64,000 bases of DNA from Heterotrichella gracilis (GCA_032358255.1 JAULBX010026052.1:124001-188000), one strand, 5' to 3'; numbered from the stretch's first letter, positions 1 to 12,385 are shown. A program made the numbers and translations. Notes: generated by a model not told the origin, from the sequence alone.

Positions 1-458
1 ATCTGTACATCACACGCACAGGGCGACTGCATTTGTGCCATGTGCACCAATGGACCCTGTGGTACTGGGCACATGCATGCAACTGCGCTTGGAGCCTTGC
101 CCCTGATCCTGTGGTGCCTCACCTTGAACTGCAGCAAGAATGGGATGTGCGACTCGCATGGCTGCAGCTTGCGGCCCATGACGGCACCACCCTGAGTGGG
201 GACCACACACGTCAGGTGCCCTGGTGTCATTGCCAATTATAATGGTTACTGATGCCTTCAAAAAATACGAGAGCAGTTTGTGGATGTCAAGTTGACACAA
301 TGGGAATGCATTTTCCATAGTACGAACATCATGCCTGACGGCAGATCCTGAGCACCCACATCTTTCCCGCCATTCAAACCAACCTGGACATTCCTCCAGG
401 CTGGAGGAATCCCAGCAATGCCCTGAAACCCCATTACCCTAAAACCTACAAATCTCAC

Positions 459-1572
459 CTGGAGCAATGCCGCCACCTTTGCCACATCCATGGGGTTGTA
501 CAGCACCAGCTTGACAAAAATCTGTTCCTCCCCGTGGTACCCATACATGGCGCGCCCCCTGACAAGGCATGCGTTGAACACGCGCTGGCGGCGGGGCGCC
601 CCGGGGTGCGCTGTGTTGTGCATGCCGGCTTCGATGCCAAAGGTCAAGGAGTTGAGGAACGTGCGCACTGCAGCGGGTGGGGGTTGGATCTGGCCAGGTG
701 GGTGTCTTGGTGCTGCTGGTGTAGTATTGCTGGATGCATGGTAGAATGGATACACAATATGGGTTGTTGAACATGCTTGCTATCTTGGCGTGTGGGCAGT
801 GAAGCAATGGTGAGGCGCAGTCTATTGACAGGGAGCAAAGCGTGCACAGCATGACCCTTGCCCCGTGGGTCCCCAGTTTCTGCTTGACTGCAGCACTGCG
901 GTGTCGTTCATACATGCAGGGCCACAAGCTGTTATCAAGGTGCATGAAGTGGGGAACTTGTCAGGAAACTAAAAGCAAACCCTAGCCAGGGTGCGCATAC
1001 CTCCTTTAGGGTCGGTTGGTAGGTCCTCATCATATGGCACGTAGAAGTAAGGCAGGGCCTGTGCACAGATTATTTGTGACAATAGGGCTCATACCCATAT
1101 ATTGTTACCTTGCGGCGCGGAATGCACAAGGCTGCTCGCAATATTCTTTGGTAATATATGAGTGGGTATAATGCTGGGCTGAGAGAGACATTTGCAAACA
1201 CCGACTTGCAAGCTGCTGATATGAATGTAATTGAATCCTTTGAGTTGCCCGACCTACTTTGGCGATAAAGGCGCGTGGGCTGCAGTGCGCCCTGCAGCCC
1301 TGGGCCCCAGTTGCAGGCATATGCATGCATATAGAGTAGTGAAAAGAATAGTTTGAGATGGGCGTTCGTACCTTGTGCACGTGTAGGCACGTCTTTTGGC
1401 CTGCAGGAGTCGACCCAAAAATACGTATCACAGGAACCAGCTCCACTGCTGCGCCTTCGAAAGTGGAATATGCGTGGTCCACGACTGGGACGGGCTTGCA
1501 CATATAATAATCAATGCCAACCAGCCGGATCTGGAAGATGGGGTCCCCGCTTGGGGTCGCTGGAAAGCTCAT
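459..1572 (-). CDS. REV3: DNA polymerase zeta catalytic subunit, N-terminal part (partial gene)
   Basis: Exons on the minus strand: 1372-1572, 1001-1058, 459-667, giving 156 in-frame codons from the ATG at 1572. The gene continues beyond the left edge; I could not place the next exon in 1-458. Exon 1 reads like the REV3 N-terminus: a VGIDYYM stretch, then VIRIFGSTPAGQKTCLHVHK. Exon 2 has ALPYFYVPYDED and exon 3 has the GYHGEEQIFVKLVLYNP segment ending in ALLQ, all in the order known for REV3/REV3L. In the family this region is the exonuclease-like N-terminal part of the B-family polymerase that extends past lesions with REV7. The catalytic palm is not in the window. The start is divergent from GSK3, 506 bp away. 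The family call is firm; the 3' structure is unknown. Confidence 0.88.
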
Positions 1573-2078
1573 TGTTTGCCGCACTTGCTTTCTACGTTAG
1601 GTATGTGCTGGTATACACCCCTCATAATAAGAGTACATGCTGCCCAGGTGGTGGATGTTTATAAGTGCTTTATTGGGCATTGCTGCGCACAAACTCCGCC
1701 AACACAGTCCATTCCAAGCCTCCCAATCCACCAAGCGTAAACAGCGCACTGCGTGACGGTTCTATGGCCATATCATACACCAACTCAACTCCAATTATGG
1801 TGCCATTTGACCCCCGCGGCCATTTCTTCAAAATTTATTCAAAAATTTCTTCAAAAATTAGGGTGCACACATTAAAGCCCTTCCAGCTGTAAGAAATGCA
1901 AACAACAAAGGCAACTCAGTCTCGGCATATCTCCACCACTGCTGAATTCCTCTGTTTGTTGCTGTCAATTGCTACGTCTGTGTCTTATGGAACTCCTCCT
2001 CGCCAAGGAATGGATACCCTGAAACTGCCGTTTTCACCGTTGTCATCGCACCACTGACCAGTGCGTTATAAACCAAAA
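1573..2078. promoter_or_regulatory. Divergent intergenic region between REV3 and GSK3
   Basis: These 506 bp separate two divergent start codons, so they must hold both promoters and 5' leaders. Relatively AT-rich around 1820-1870. I see no TATA box or other element that I could assign with confidence. Confidence 0.4.
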
Positions 2079-3308
2079 ATGTTTGGGGGCTCTGACAAAG
2101 CCAGTTCAAGTTATCAGGCAGCTGGAAGCGGTAGCAGACGACAGCAGGATGGGGGTAACGCTTTGGAACAGCTCCCTCAAAGTATGAAGGAGTTGAAGCT
2201 GCGGGATGACAGGAGGGACAGCAAGGACCAGGTCTACGAGGGCCGGGTGCTGAACGGCGACCCAGCCAGCATAGGCCACGTGATCAGCGCATCAGGGGGC
2301 TCCGGGCCCAACAAGCAGACAATTCACTACACTGCTGAGCGCGTTGTTGGCAACGGCTCCTTTGGGGTGGTCTTCCAGGCGACATGTTTGGAGACTGGGG
2401 AAACCGTGGCTATCAAGAAGGTGCTTCAGGACAAGCGGTTCAAGAACAGGGAGCTGCAAATAATGAAGATGCTATCGCACACGAACGTGGTCCAGCTAAA
2501 GCACTACTTCTACACCACCACGGAGAAGGACGAGGTCTACCTCAACCTGGTGCTGGAGTTTGTGCCAGACACGGTCTACAGGATCAGCAAGCACTATGCC
2601 AAGCTGGGCCAGCGCATGCCAAACCTCTTTGTCAAGCTCTACACCTTCCAGATGTTGAGAGCCCTGGCGTACATCCACAAGATTGGTGTCTGCCACCGAG
2701 ACATCAAGCCCCAGAACCTGCTGGTGAACGTCCAAACTCATCAGCTCAAGCTCTGCGACTTTGGGAGCGCCAAGGTGCTGGTCAAGGGGGAGCCCAACAT
2801 CTCCTACATCTGCTCCAGGTACTACCGTGCCCCAGAGCTCATCTTTGGGGCAACAGACTACACCTCAGCCATTGATGTGTGGTCTGTGGGGTGCGTGCTG
2901 GCGGAGCTGATGCTGGGGCAACCGCTCTTCCCGGGGGAGAGTGGTGTGGACCAGCTGGTGGAAATCATGAAGGTGCTGGGCACGCCTTCAAGGGAGGAGA
3001 TCCTCAGCATGAACCCTAACTACACGGAGTTCAAGTTTCCCCAAATCAAGGCCCAGTCCTGGTCCAAGGTCTTCAGCAAGCGCCTCCCCCCCGATGCCCT
3101 GGACCTGGTCTCCAAGCTCCTGCAGTACAACCCCGTCAAGCGCTCCAACGCCCTCCATGCCATGACGCACTCCTTCTTTGACGAGATTCGTGACCCCAAC
3201 ACGCGGCTACCCAACGGCCGGCCCCTGCCCCCCCTCTTCAACTGGCAGCCTGGCGAGCTGGACGGGGTGCCTCCACAGATCCTGGCCAAGCTGCGGGTGA
3301 CCCCCTGA
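2079..3308 (+). CDS. GSK3: GSK3/shaggy-like Ser/Thr protein kinase, intronless
   Basis: One uninterrupted frame of 409 codons from the first ATG at 2079; a same-frame GTG lies upstream at 2061. The kinase domain covers about residues 84-370: Gly loop GNGSFG (91-96), catalytic Lys113 in VAIKKV, the [10 protein letters not shown] stretch with the Arg that reads primed phosphosites in GSK3, HRDIKPQN (Asp208), DFGSAK (Asp227), and the activation-loop [12 protein letters not shown] with the autophosphorylated-type Tyr243. In plants and algae such kinases act in brassinosteroid-like, stress and developmental signalling; the exact role here is inferred only from family. The N-terminal 80 residues are low-complexity. 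Oddity: no intron, although every other confident gene in the window is split and plant shaggy genes are usually intron-rich, so a retrocopy is possible. Length matches plant GSK3s. Confidence 0.97.
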   Translation: MFGGSDKASSSYQAAGSGSRRQQDGGNALEQLPQSMKELKLRDDRRDSKDQVYEGRVLNGDPASIGHVISASGGSGPNKQTIHYTAERVVGNGSFGVVFQATCLETGETVAIKKVLQDKRFKNRELQIMKMLSHTNVVQLKHYFYTTTEKDEVYLNLVLEFVPDTVYRISKHYAKLGQRMPNLFVKLYTFQMLRALAYIHKIGVCHRDIKPQNLLVNVQTHQLKLCDFGSAKVLVKGEPNISYICSRYYRAPELIFGATDYTSAIDVWSVGCVLAELMLGQPLFPGESGVDQLVEIMKVLGTPSREEILSMNPNYTEFKFPQIKAQSWSKVFSKRLPPDALDLVSKLLQYNPVKRSNALHAMTHSFFDEIRDPNTRLPNGRPLPPLFNWQPGELDGVPPQILAKLRVTP

Positions 3309-4401
3309 GTAGCTCCACAGCCGCAAACACGTTTTGACATTCTATTGTGGGTATGCAAGTGTCCCAAAGCTGCCGTTTCCCTGTGTCTTGTGGGCAGCAC
3401 TTTCAGTGCTTTGCCTGTGATTAGTGCAATATGATGGTGCTGTGTAGTCAGCGCAAAATGAACTACCCTTTTTTCAGCGTACACTTTTACATGCAGCAGC
3501 AGTCAGGTACTCCCTGTGCTACAAATGAGAACTCTATAGGTTGGTACCGGACAAGTTTGTACCAATATGTTTTTGCACAATGGATGACGTTCCGTGTATG
3601 TACTTTGTAGCACTGCCTTCGGGGAGCAAGGAACCACTAGGAATTTATAGATTGTTGGACCTTGCTGTCAGCCCGACTTCCTTGTTTTTCCCTAGAATAG
3701 CATAGGGAAGGCTAATAACCCACGGCGCGCTTTATCACAAACTTTGAGCACCATAGGAACAGCGGCGTTCTTGAAATTCAACAGTACACAGTGGGGGTGT
3801 AATTACTGGGGAACAGCGGGCAATGCAGCTCCCAGCTGAGGGTTGATACCTGCCTTGCAAATGCTGGGCAACAGCGCACGACACCGCTGGATGTCTGGAT
3901 GAAAATGTTGTTGGGCTCTATTGAGTTTGACCATAAATTGGTTTTGCACTTGCATCAAAGAAACTGCACAACACTGGGCGAGTGCAGTGTACCACAAGGG
4001 CCTGCATATATCGGCTTCACCCAGGGTGGCACAGTGGTGTCACGCCATGGCAGCAGTGCCATGATCCCCTTCAAAGTGGCTGTGTAGCTTCAAACTGCAA
4101 ACAAAAGCATAAACATCTGATTCCCCTTCAAAGCCACTGTGGCGTTTAACCAAGTGGTGCCATCACCCGCACTGGGGCCATTCATCAGCTGGTGGAAGTT
4201 CCACCAGTGAAGAGGTGCCAAGGGAGGCATATGCATTGTGGCGAACTGCGGGGGTGAACTGCGAGCTCCGAAACTTCTCGTGAACGGGCCCTTGATAACG
4301 ACATCGCTTCCGGCAAACCAGTCCTATTCCGCAATACACGTTCCGGTATACCTGATCAATCTTCAACCCAGCTCATTCAATAACCAACAGACAACTCAAT
4401 C
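3309..4401. other. GSK3 3' flank and intergenic region
   Basis: About 1.1 kb with no supported gene. It should hold the GSK3 3' UTR; a TGTAA, the polyadenylation motif of green algae, occurs near 3798. ORFs here are short and have no protein-like features. Confidence 0.4.
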
Positions 4402-5633
4402 ATGGGAGGCAACCGTGCAATCTCCAGTTCCCTCCTCGAGACTACTCTGCAGGTGAGTTGCAATTCACCTGCATCAGTTGCGGCACTCCCTCTGAAGCCC
4501 CTTTCCTTACTGAGTTTTGTGTCTGCAGTCTCTGCGCCCGAAGAAAGTGGCCGTGAGGGCCGTGAGCCACTTGCAAAAAGACAGACCGGTGAGTGCCCCT
4601 GAACATCTGTCGTAGGCATGACCTGGCACGCTGGCACTTTCAGTTTCCTCGGTGCTCGATATAGCTTGCATACCTTAAGACGTTGCAAACGCAAACGATT
4701 TGCCCCTCAACGTGGTGCAGGACCTCTGGTGACCCTGGTGCACTTGATGCGATCTGATATCGTACTATCGTACCCTGACGTGTCCACAACCAACCAGATG
4801 CGTTGCCACGACGCAAACTTGACCGTGTTTCACTGCCTCGCTGAGTTCTTTCCGCTTTATCTTCGCAGCTGAAGCCCTACCCGGTGGCGAAGGGTACACC
4901 GAGAGCGATCCGCGTGCGGCTTGCTCGTGGGAACGCCAACAAGGCAAAGAAGAGTGCCACTGATGCCTCGCCACAGTCACCCAACTCACCCGTGGCCCTG
5001 AACACGGCCACTGGCAGGGTTGCGCACGGACCATGGTGAGACACGCACCCCAGCGTTGCCGGTGCTGCACAAGTGTGGTACCCAAGTTTTGCCTTGACAT
5101 CCCAAGGGTAAACTTGCTCATTGTGGATCTCACAACACTGGCACCTGATGCTCCTTGACACTTGTCGCAGGATCGGACCCTTTGGCTCGGACCCTTCTCT
5201 GGCTGAGGTTGATGGCAACACCATCTTCCTCGACCCCTCAGGTGCGCCCTTGGGGTACAACCCTGCACTTACCCTAGCATAGATCAGGGGTTTCTTGTAT
5301 CCTATTGACCTCAAGGTGTGTGTCCTGCTGTGTGTGCCTGTGGTGGACCTGGTTGGGTAAAAGTGCATAGTTACGCAAGTGGCTACTTATTACCTGAATG
5401 CTGTACTCGCAGGCTCTGTCCACTTTGGGCTGGATGACGGGGTTGCTGCCAAGGCCGAGTCCAACAAGGCGCGCAGCGTGACTGATGGGGCCCTGGCAAC
5501 CGCCAGCTTTGGGCGCATGGCCAAGGAGGCGCGGGCCCCGCTGGGCAAGCACCACACAAGGGGCAGGCACGAGAACAACACGCAAGTGCGCAAGCACCGC
5601 CACCTGAACCAGCCAATGGGCAGGCGCAACTGA
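4402..5633 (+). CDS. Hypothetical basic protein, five exons
   Basis: Not recognised. Exons 4402-4452, 4529-4588, 4869-5035, 5171-5241 and 5413-5633 join to 189 codons plus TGA. Each junction has a GTGAG or GTGCG donor and a CAG acceptor and the phases agree, which is why I believe the gene. The N-terminus (MGGNRAISSSLLETTLQ, then an Arg/Lys/Val stretch) is Ser-rich and basic and could be an organelle transit peptide. The middle has WIGPFGSDPSLAEVDG and SVHFGLDDG; the C-terminal 40 residues are strongly basic (KHHTRGRHENN, HRHLNQPMGRRN). No known domain, membrane segment or Cys cluster is visible. It lies same-strand downstream of GSK3. It could be a plastid or nucleic-acid-associated lineage-specific protein; that is inference only. 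Confidence 0.7.
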
Positions 5634-6649
5634 GCGCATGCTGGGGGGTCTAGGGTTTGTGACCAGGCTAGACTCATGTACAAAAGCAGTAGAGAGTGGG
5701 AGTAGCACAGTGCAATGCAATTGGCACTGTTTGGCGTGTGCGGCCGAGGAGCTGCATGTGCACATACTGTGCGATGAAAAGGGCGGAGACTGGAAGCAAG
5801 TGCAGCCAAAAATAGTCCTGTATATCATAGTACCATAAAAAGGAAACTTGTACAGTATCTCACTCTGCTGATTTTGACAGAAACTTGTACTAGCACCAGT
5901 TTGTTAAACTGACATGTATATTCAGCCCACGACAGACTTTCTCACAACCTGATACTGCCTTGAGCTTCAGACTCTGTTGAACAGTGTTCTGTGTGAACTT
6001 GGTTGATAAAATTGCAAGCATCGAGTGTTGTAACACAGTTGTTGTAGTTGCCGACAAGTCTTGCTACATAACAACGCGATACACCGCACGTGCACGTACA
6101 GCGCGCTTGCTTGTCATCCAGGCCCTGTTGCTCCTACACAGAGGCACTGTGTGACACAGGCACTGCACCAACGCCCATGGGTAGGCGTGGCTGCAACAGC
6201 GCACACGCCAATCGACAACTTTCACTCTTATTTACAAACGGTCAATTTTTGTATACGGTTGGAGCCCTCTCACAGGTTTGCACCACAATGGGCAACGCTG
6301 CTGACAACCAGCACAACAGAATCCCCAGTTATCCTTGCTCTAAACGCTGTCAAAAGTCAATTGTCAATTCCAAAACCAACTCAATCCTCAACTGCCACAC
6401 CTAGTGCTGATACCTACAGTGTATATCATGACACCCGCAAGGTGTTACAACCGCACAACCATAGCAGCGCCCTCAACTGACCACCGGCAATAAACACCCC
6501 AGCTCCAAAGAAAACGCCATGAGCCGTGAACCAACCAGTGCACCCAACCATATCCCGCTCATCACGCCACCCCACACACGTGGGCTCTGGCACCCTGGTG
6601 CACACCACTCCCACCCGTAAACCCTACCGTAGGGTACCCACCACCCCCA
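5634..6649. other. Intergenic region between two convergent genes
   Basis: About 1 kb between the 3' ends of the orphan gene and RAD21. A plus ORF of 139 codons at 6061-6480 shows no protein-like composition, splice structure or motif. Nothing else is seen apart from TGTAA near 6027. Confidence 0.4.
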
Positions 6650-9600
6650 TCAGGCCACCAGCTGCTGCAGCTTTGGCCGCGGCGCCACGTCAATGTCCCC
6701 GTACGGCTGCACCTGGCGCAACCCCACAAAGTCCTTCGACTGCAGCACCAGCATCTCGAAGAACCACAGGGAGGCCTCCCGCCTGGACTTGCCCTGCACC
6801 ATCCCATCCAGGCTGATCGAGGCGGGGGGCGCGGGGGGGGCGGAGGCCCCGCTGCGGCGCTTACGGGTGGTTGGGTTGAACTCCTTGTGGAGCGCAGCCA
6901 GCACCAGCTTGGTCTTCTTGGTGAAGGAGGTGGTCTGGTCCCCCTCCCCTTGGTATTGACCCTCTTCCTCCTCCTCCTCTGTGGGTGGGGGGGAGGGAGG
7001 GTAAGGGGAGGTGGTTGGGCATGCAGGCGTACAGGCGGAGTGCAATCCACCACAGGGCACATAAAGCAGGCAGTTCGGGGTTGCAGGATTTATTTAGCAC
7101 CATATTGCACATGACAAGGCCTTGCATGCAGGCTGCACACGCCTGCGGCAACCCGTAGATCAAGTTTCCTCACCGCGCCCCACCCACTTGCCCCATCTCG
7201 GACACTACCACCATTCCTCTGTAATGTACCCCCACCCCACCCAGACCCCAGAAACACCAAATACCCCATACGCACCAAAATCCTCCAGCAAAGCGCCTGC
7301 CTCCCGCCTGGTGCCCGAGTCAATCTCCTCCCCTCCCTCGCCCTCCCTCCCAGACGCCTTGCTTCCCGTCGCCCCCTTGCTGCGCCCAGACACCTGCGCC
7401 CGCTGCGCCCCCCCCTGCATCTGATCCATCACATCGCGCCTCCCGCCTCGTGCCGCAGGCTCCTCCTCCTCCCCAAACAGCATCCCTGGGGATGCGCCGG
7501 GCTCGTCGGGGTTTTGGAAATCGTCCACTGGGCCCATGGGCTCCAGCGCTGCAGCTGCACAGGAGAGGGGGCGGGGGTTGGGGGGAGGAGAATAATAAAA
7601 AGTAGAAGACTAGGACGCAGGCCAAAGAGGCATAATAAAGTAGTGGGGAGGAAGCTGTTTGTTTGCAACAGCCAGGGTGGGCCCCAACCATGTTGATTAG
7701 GGTTAGGGTTTTAGGGTTCCTTGCATATTTGCAGTTACTATTGACCAGGGTCATTGGCCCTGAGAAGCTTGAGGGGGCAAAGCATGCACCAGTATTGAGA
7801 CTATTGTTGAATGATGAGGGATAACCCCGCACACAACCCTTTTTGACCACAATTTAGGCTGCATGCCGGACAGGGATGGGGTGTGCGGCCCATTCTCGCC
7901 CACGTGCAACAGAAACCCACCTGCTGGGGATCGTGTGGGTCCCGGCGAGTCATCCACCGGGCCCCCAGGCCACATGTCATACTCCTCTCCCCCTGTCATG
8001 GGCGCCTCCCCCTGCTGTTCCTGCTCCCCTTGGTGGTGCCCAGGGGGGGACAGGGGGCGAGGGACGGGCAGGTCTGGCAGCGCCATTGCCCTCAGGTAGA
8101 GGCCAAACAGCTGCGGGGCCATGGTGATGGAGAGGGTGGGGCGGTACAGGGGGTTGCTGGCGGCGTCCTCGTGCTGCACACGCTGCACCAAGAGGGCTTA
8201 GGGTCAGGGTTTAGGGTCTAGGAGTATTGATGGCGTTCTCGTGCTGCACACGCTGCACCAATGTGGTTTAGGGTTGAGGGCCTCTGGCCGCGTCCCCATG
8301 CTGCACACGCTGCACCAAACACTGGACACGGTTTTGGCCTTGATGTTGGCCAGGTTTGGAGCTGGACAGAGGTGTTGGTTTTATCAGGAGGTTCGGTTGT
8401 ACAGGGGTGGACGCGCCAACACAAATCTGAACGGGTTTTGGTTTCAAGCCAACAGCCCACGAAACCCTCGAACCCTTGCTTCTGCGACGGGTACATTATT
8501 ATTCTATTTCTATTTCCTTGCTTTTGACTCGTAACAAGGAAGCCCCATATCCCTCCGCCAGCTCCACAAACCCTAAAATCACCACGCCACAGCCCTCGCC
8601 CCGCAACCCCCCCACTCACCACATCAAAGCTGTCCACCGGCAGCTCAAACCTCACGCGCTTGCCATCCAATCCCCGGGACACAACCAGAGGCCTGCGGTC
8701 TTCTATAAGATCCCGGATGGGCTTGGATGGGAGCGAGATCCGGAGGGTACCATCCTCACCCACATCCAGCAGGGGCCTGCGCTTGCGGCTGAGCTGGAGG
8801 CTGCCAGGTGGCGCTACGCGGGTGGAGGGGCCGGCGGTGTCGGCGGTGGGTGCGGGGGATGCGCTGCCAGGCCTGCGGGGATGGGTGGACGTGTTAGAGA
8901 TGCAACAATATTGAAAAAGTGATTTCATTACTGCAAGGTTTTGGGTGCCCATGTGCCAGCCAGTGGCCCCTAACTCCGCCTCTGTGCGTTACTTCTTTGG
9001 TGGCTGCACAAAAGACATGATCGCATAGCAGCGCCTGCAACGGCCCATGGCAGGGGGATTGACCACCATCATCCAACAGCGCCATAGACTGATGGCCAAC
9101 CATGTCTGAGGTGGTAGGCAAAACCCTTGCGGAGGGTTAGATTGTCCCCCAGCACGTACCCTGAGACCGGGGTAGGGGGCAGCCCAAGGTCTGGTAGCAT
9201 GTCATCCAGATCAGGGAACCCCGGGGATGCACCCATCGATCCCGGGCCATCCTGGAACTCCATTTCGTGCTGCATCCCAGGGACGTCCCCAGCATGTTCC
9301 AGCTCAGCTTCCAGAGTGCGGGGATCCCCAACTGGTCCCACCGGGCCAGTCGGCTTGCTGCCTGCACGCCACAGATTACATGGTTTGTGACAAGTAAGCA
9401 GCAATACAGCAAGAATAGCAGATAGCCGTGCACACGCGGCGCCATGCAGAGGTGTCCAACAGGAAAGCCTTTAAGCGTGCCCTTTGAATTGACAAAGCCT
9501 CCTCCACTTTCCAATGGCTGGTCTTAAAATCCATAGGCAGTGTCCCTTGCATGGCGCGGCATCTGCTGCTGCCTTGACCGCTGCGCCTCCCAGGGGCTCT

Positions 9601-12385
9601 CCGAGTGCTAGAGTTCGCTAGGGTTTTCCTCACCTGGCGTTTGCTGCCCCGACGCCGCCAGCCCCCCCAGGATGCCCTGCTGCGACTGGCTGCGCTCAAT
9701 GGCCGACCGCAGCTGCTCCATAGGCTCCTCAAACAGGGCCGCCTCGACATCGGCATCGTCGGCGGCAGCGGCGTCAAAGCGCTCATCTGCAGGCAGGAGA
9801 AATGGGGGCACTAAGTTTGTATATTTTGAAGAATTGATGCAATATTCTCCAATCCTCTTTTGGGGCTTTTTCTTGTTCTGTCGTCAACAGCAGCGGCGTC
9901 AAAGCGCTCATCTGCAGGGAGGGAAAATGGGGCCTAAGTTTTTTGCTTTTTACCACTTGTCCCTGAAGACAATGCCATGTGCGTGCAGAGTACAAAAGTC
10001 TGTGGTAGTCGGGAGGAATAGGGTGGGATATTGTTGTCCTCAGGTCCTAAAAAAGACCCGCCTCAAGGTCGCAGGCAGCAGTATCAGAGCGCTCGTCCAC
10101 CAGCCGAAGAGGGCGGACTTTGGAGTAGGCACTATAGCTTGTTGGGAGCGCTAGGGTTTGAGTAGGGTTCCAGAGTCTGGGTCGACAGCGGCATGCATGG
10201 GGTAGGCATGTGGCTAGTGTGGATCATGAATGCACACCAATGGCTAATGCCCTGCATGCACGGGCTGCCTTCATTGCACCGCATCCATTCACACTGCTGC
10301 AACACCACACCATCCGATCCCCACCCCCAGCAACCAAAGGCATGCCGCGTGCACCAGATGGGATGCACCCTAAACCTTAAAAGGGTGCAACTTCGCCCTA
10401 CCGCACGCTGCCCCCTCGTGCCCAAACCCTTACCTAGGTTGTTGTGGTGCGACGACCCAAACACCTCTGACAGGTCAGCGGCCAGCGTGAGGGAGTCCTT
10501 GGGGGTGAAGGTGAGCTGGAAGGTGCCATCGGCTTCAACAGGCTCGTAGGCCCTGGTGGAGGGAAGGAGATGGTGAGTTGATGGGGTGTTGGCTTGTTGC
10601 AGGGAGTGCCAGTGATTGGCCCGGCCACAAGTGCACCGTGCCTAAATCCTACTAATGATCCTAAAACGAAACCCTAAAGGCCTCAAATTGTGTAGGGCCG
10701 CGGTTAGGTGGGGGTTAGGGTGAGCTGGAAGGTGCCATCGGCTTCCACAGGCTCACATGCCCTGTTGAAGGGAGAGCGAGTTGAGCACCCTTCAGGGTTT
10801 ACTACACCACAACCCCATCTCTCTATATTCCGCGACACAGAACTCTACACTGGAATTCCACCCAACACCCTACACCCAGGCACATGCGCCTACTCAAAAC
10901 CCAGGATGTCTGTTTGAAAACTTCAACATTCCCTGCTCCTTCGACTCAAAACCCTAATATAGGATTCCACTCAAGACCATACAAGGGCACTCACTCGAAC
11001 CCCGCGATGTCTGTGTTGAACACCTCAAACTCCGCATCATAGCCTGCTTCAGGGAGGGTGATGGCGCCCTCGGGGGCAGACTCCCCCTCTGGTGGCAGGT
11101 CAACATTGGCTGGCTTGAAGGCCTGGGGGGGGTTAGGGGAGAAGTTAGGGCGGGGGGATGAGTGCAGGGTTTTGGAGGCACATGGCACTAGATGTTGGAT
11201 GAACAAGCATGCCCTCTTTGGCTACAACAAGGACACAAATGCGGGCTACAGCCAAAGGGTCACTGCGTTGTCACTCCAGAAGACAGCCCGGGCCCTGTAG
11301 GCAATCCACGTTCCTTGCTGGGCCCAAAACCCTAGGCTAGGTTTTCTCTTCCCCGCACGCACTTGCCTGCTGGACCTTGCTCAGCGCGTTGTTGCAGTCG
11401 TCAAAGAGGTATGAGACCTTGCGCGTGTATATGCGCACGATACCGAGCATCAGCTGGCCAGACAGGCGCAGTGCAAGGGGCGCCTCAGGGTTGATGATGG
11501 AGTCTGTGAAAGGGGAGGGCAGGGGTGGGGAAGGGGGCGTGGGTTGGGGTGGGGTGTGTGTGGGTGCCTCTGGTGTTGAGGGCAGAGGTGTGAGGGGGGG
11601 ATGTTAGGGATAGGGAGTGGGGTGTGGGGTGGGGAGGTCGGGGGGGTGGGGAGGGTTGTAAGGGTGTGGATGCACAGGTGGCTGGAGAGCTGCTGCGCAC
11701 GCCAAAAGGGAAGCAATATGCGTGATATAAGAAAGACATAACGGTGCATGACAGCTGCAGTGCACTTTAAAGGGGCCCGTGCTGCGCAGAGGACTGGAAA
11801 TGGTTTGGAACAAGTATGCTTGAATACCAGCTGCCAAAAGGTGAAACCCAGACAGCAACAAGCCGAAACAGAGCAGTAAGCGACACAGCAGCTCCCAGCA
11901 CAACACATCCCACATAACTGACTAAGTGCAGCCTAGTTTGCGCCCCAGGCCTCGCATACATATACCACCATATGCCCGGGCACTGGAAATGACGAATATG
12001 GAACAACAGCTAGCGGTGAGAACCCAGCGGCACGCAAATCAACCCACTAAAGACTCATTTTCGCGAGGTTGCGGAGCCACCAAACGGGGTGTGTGTGTTT
12101 GTGCTCGCGCCCGTGCTATGCCTGTGCTGTGGCGAAGCAAAGGGGAACCTTGGCCAAGTGCCGCAAACAGGCACCCACAACCGTTTGCAGGCAACAAACT
12201 ACTCAAGCATAAACTTCCTGCTCGAGAGCGTGCTACACCGCTGCCCGGGAGAGCCACTCACCGACTGAAATGGGGATGCTGGTTTCAAAAATCTGGTTCC
12301 GTTTCAGGCGTTTGTCCAGATGGGCCGCGATCCATATCGTCCCCAGCGGACCCTTCTTGGCCAGGATTTGGGTGGAGTAGAACAT
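6650..12385 (-). CDS. RAD21: Cohesin kleisin subunit RAD21/SCC1
   Basis: Ten exons on the minus strand: 12262-12385, 11367-11503, 10995-11122, 10434-10552, 9634-9786, 9160-9361, 8620-8872, 7921-8173, 7276-7548, 6650-6978; 656 codons plus TGA. The N-terminal Rad21/Rec8 domain is textbook: MFYSTQILAKKGPLGTIWIA at residues 1-20, then SIINPEAPLALRLSGQLMLG and VRIYTRKVSYLFDDC, binding the SMC3 head, followed by VDLPPEGESAPEGAITLPE. The C-terminal winged helix (about 595-656: EASLWFFEMLVLQSKDFVGL, QPYGDIDV) binds the SMC1 head. The middle is low-complexity, as expected for the separase-cleaved linker. RAD21-type rather than meiotic REC8 because of the AKKGPLGTIW N-terminus. Intron 2 has a GC donor (GCAAGT). 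Exons 8 and 9 each have a second in-frame AG. Several introns carry copies of adjacent exon ends. Confidence 0.96.
8229..8318 (-). repeat. Two intronic copies of the RAD21 exon 8 acceptor region
   Basis: The acceptor and first bases of exon 8 (about 8163-8191) recur at 8231-8261 and 8287-8318 within intron 7, with a few mismatches. Spacers contain TTTAGGG-like sequence. Both copies retain the CAG acceptor cores. Confidence 0.8.
9882..10100 (-). repeat. Intronic copies of the RAD21 exon 5 acceptor region
   Basis: A stretch spanning the acceptor and start of exon 5 (9762-9808) is repeated at 9882-9932 and, more decayed, around 10070-10100, inside intron 4. Confidence 0.7.
10721..10772 (-). repeat. 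Intronic copy of the RAD21 exon 4 head
   Basis: About 52 bp match the start of exon 4 and its acceptor (10513-10569) with few differences. The copy lies in intron 3 and is preceded by several TTAGGG-like motifs. Confidence 0.75.
11515..11680. repeat. G-rich tract in RAD21 intron 1
   Basis: About 165 bp of irregular GGGG/GT-rich sequence on the plus strand (C-rich on the coding strand), in the 758-bp first intron just upstream of the exon 2 acceptor. Many runs of three or more G could form quadruplexes on the template strand. Confidence 0.6.

Noticed and set aside
258-945. Two overlapping minus ORFs of 165 and 168 codons
   Set aside because: Only 459-667 is coding (REV3 exon 3); the rest is intron read through.
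6061-6480. 139-codon plus-strand ORF
   Set aside because: Unprotein-like composition, no motif, no splice context; lies between two convergent genes.
6650-12385. REC8 instead of RAD21
   Set aside because: The N-terminal AKKGPLGTIWIAAHLDK and the VDLPPE...ITLPE segment are RAD21-type.
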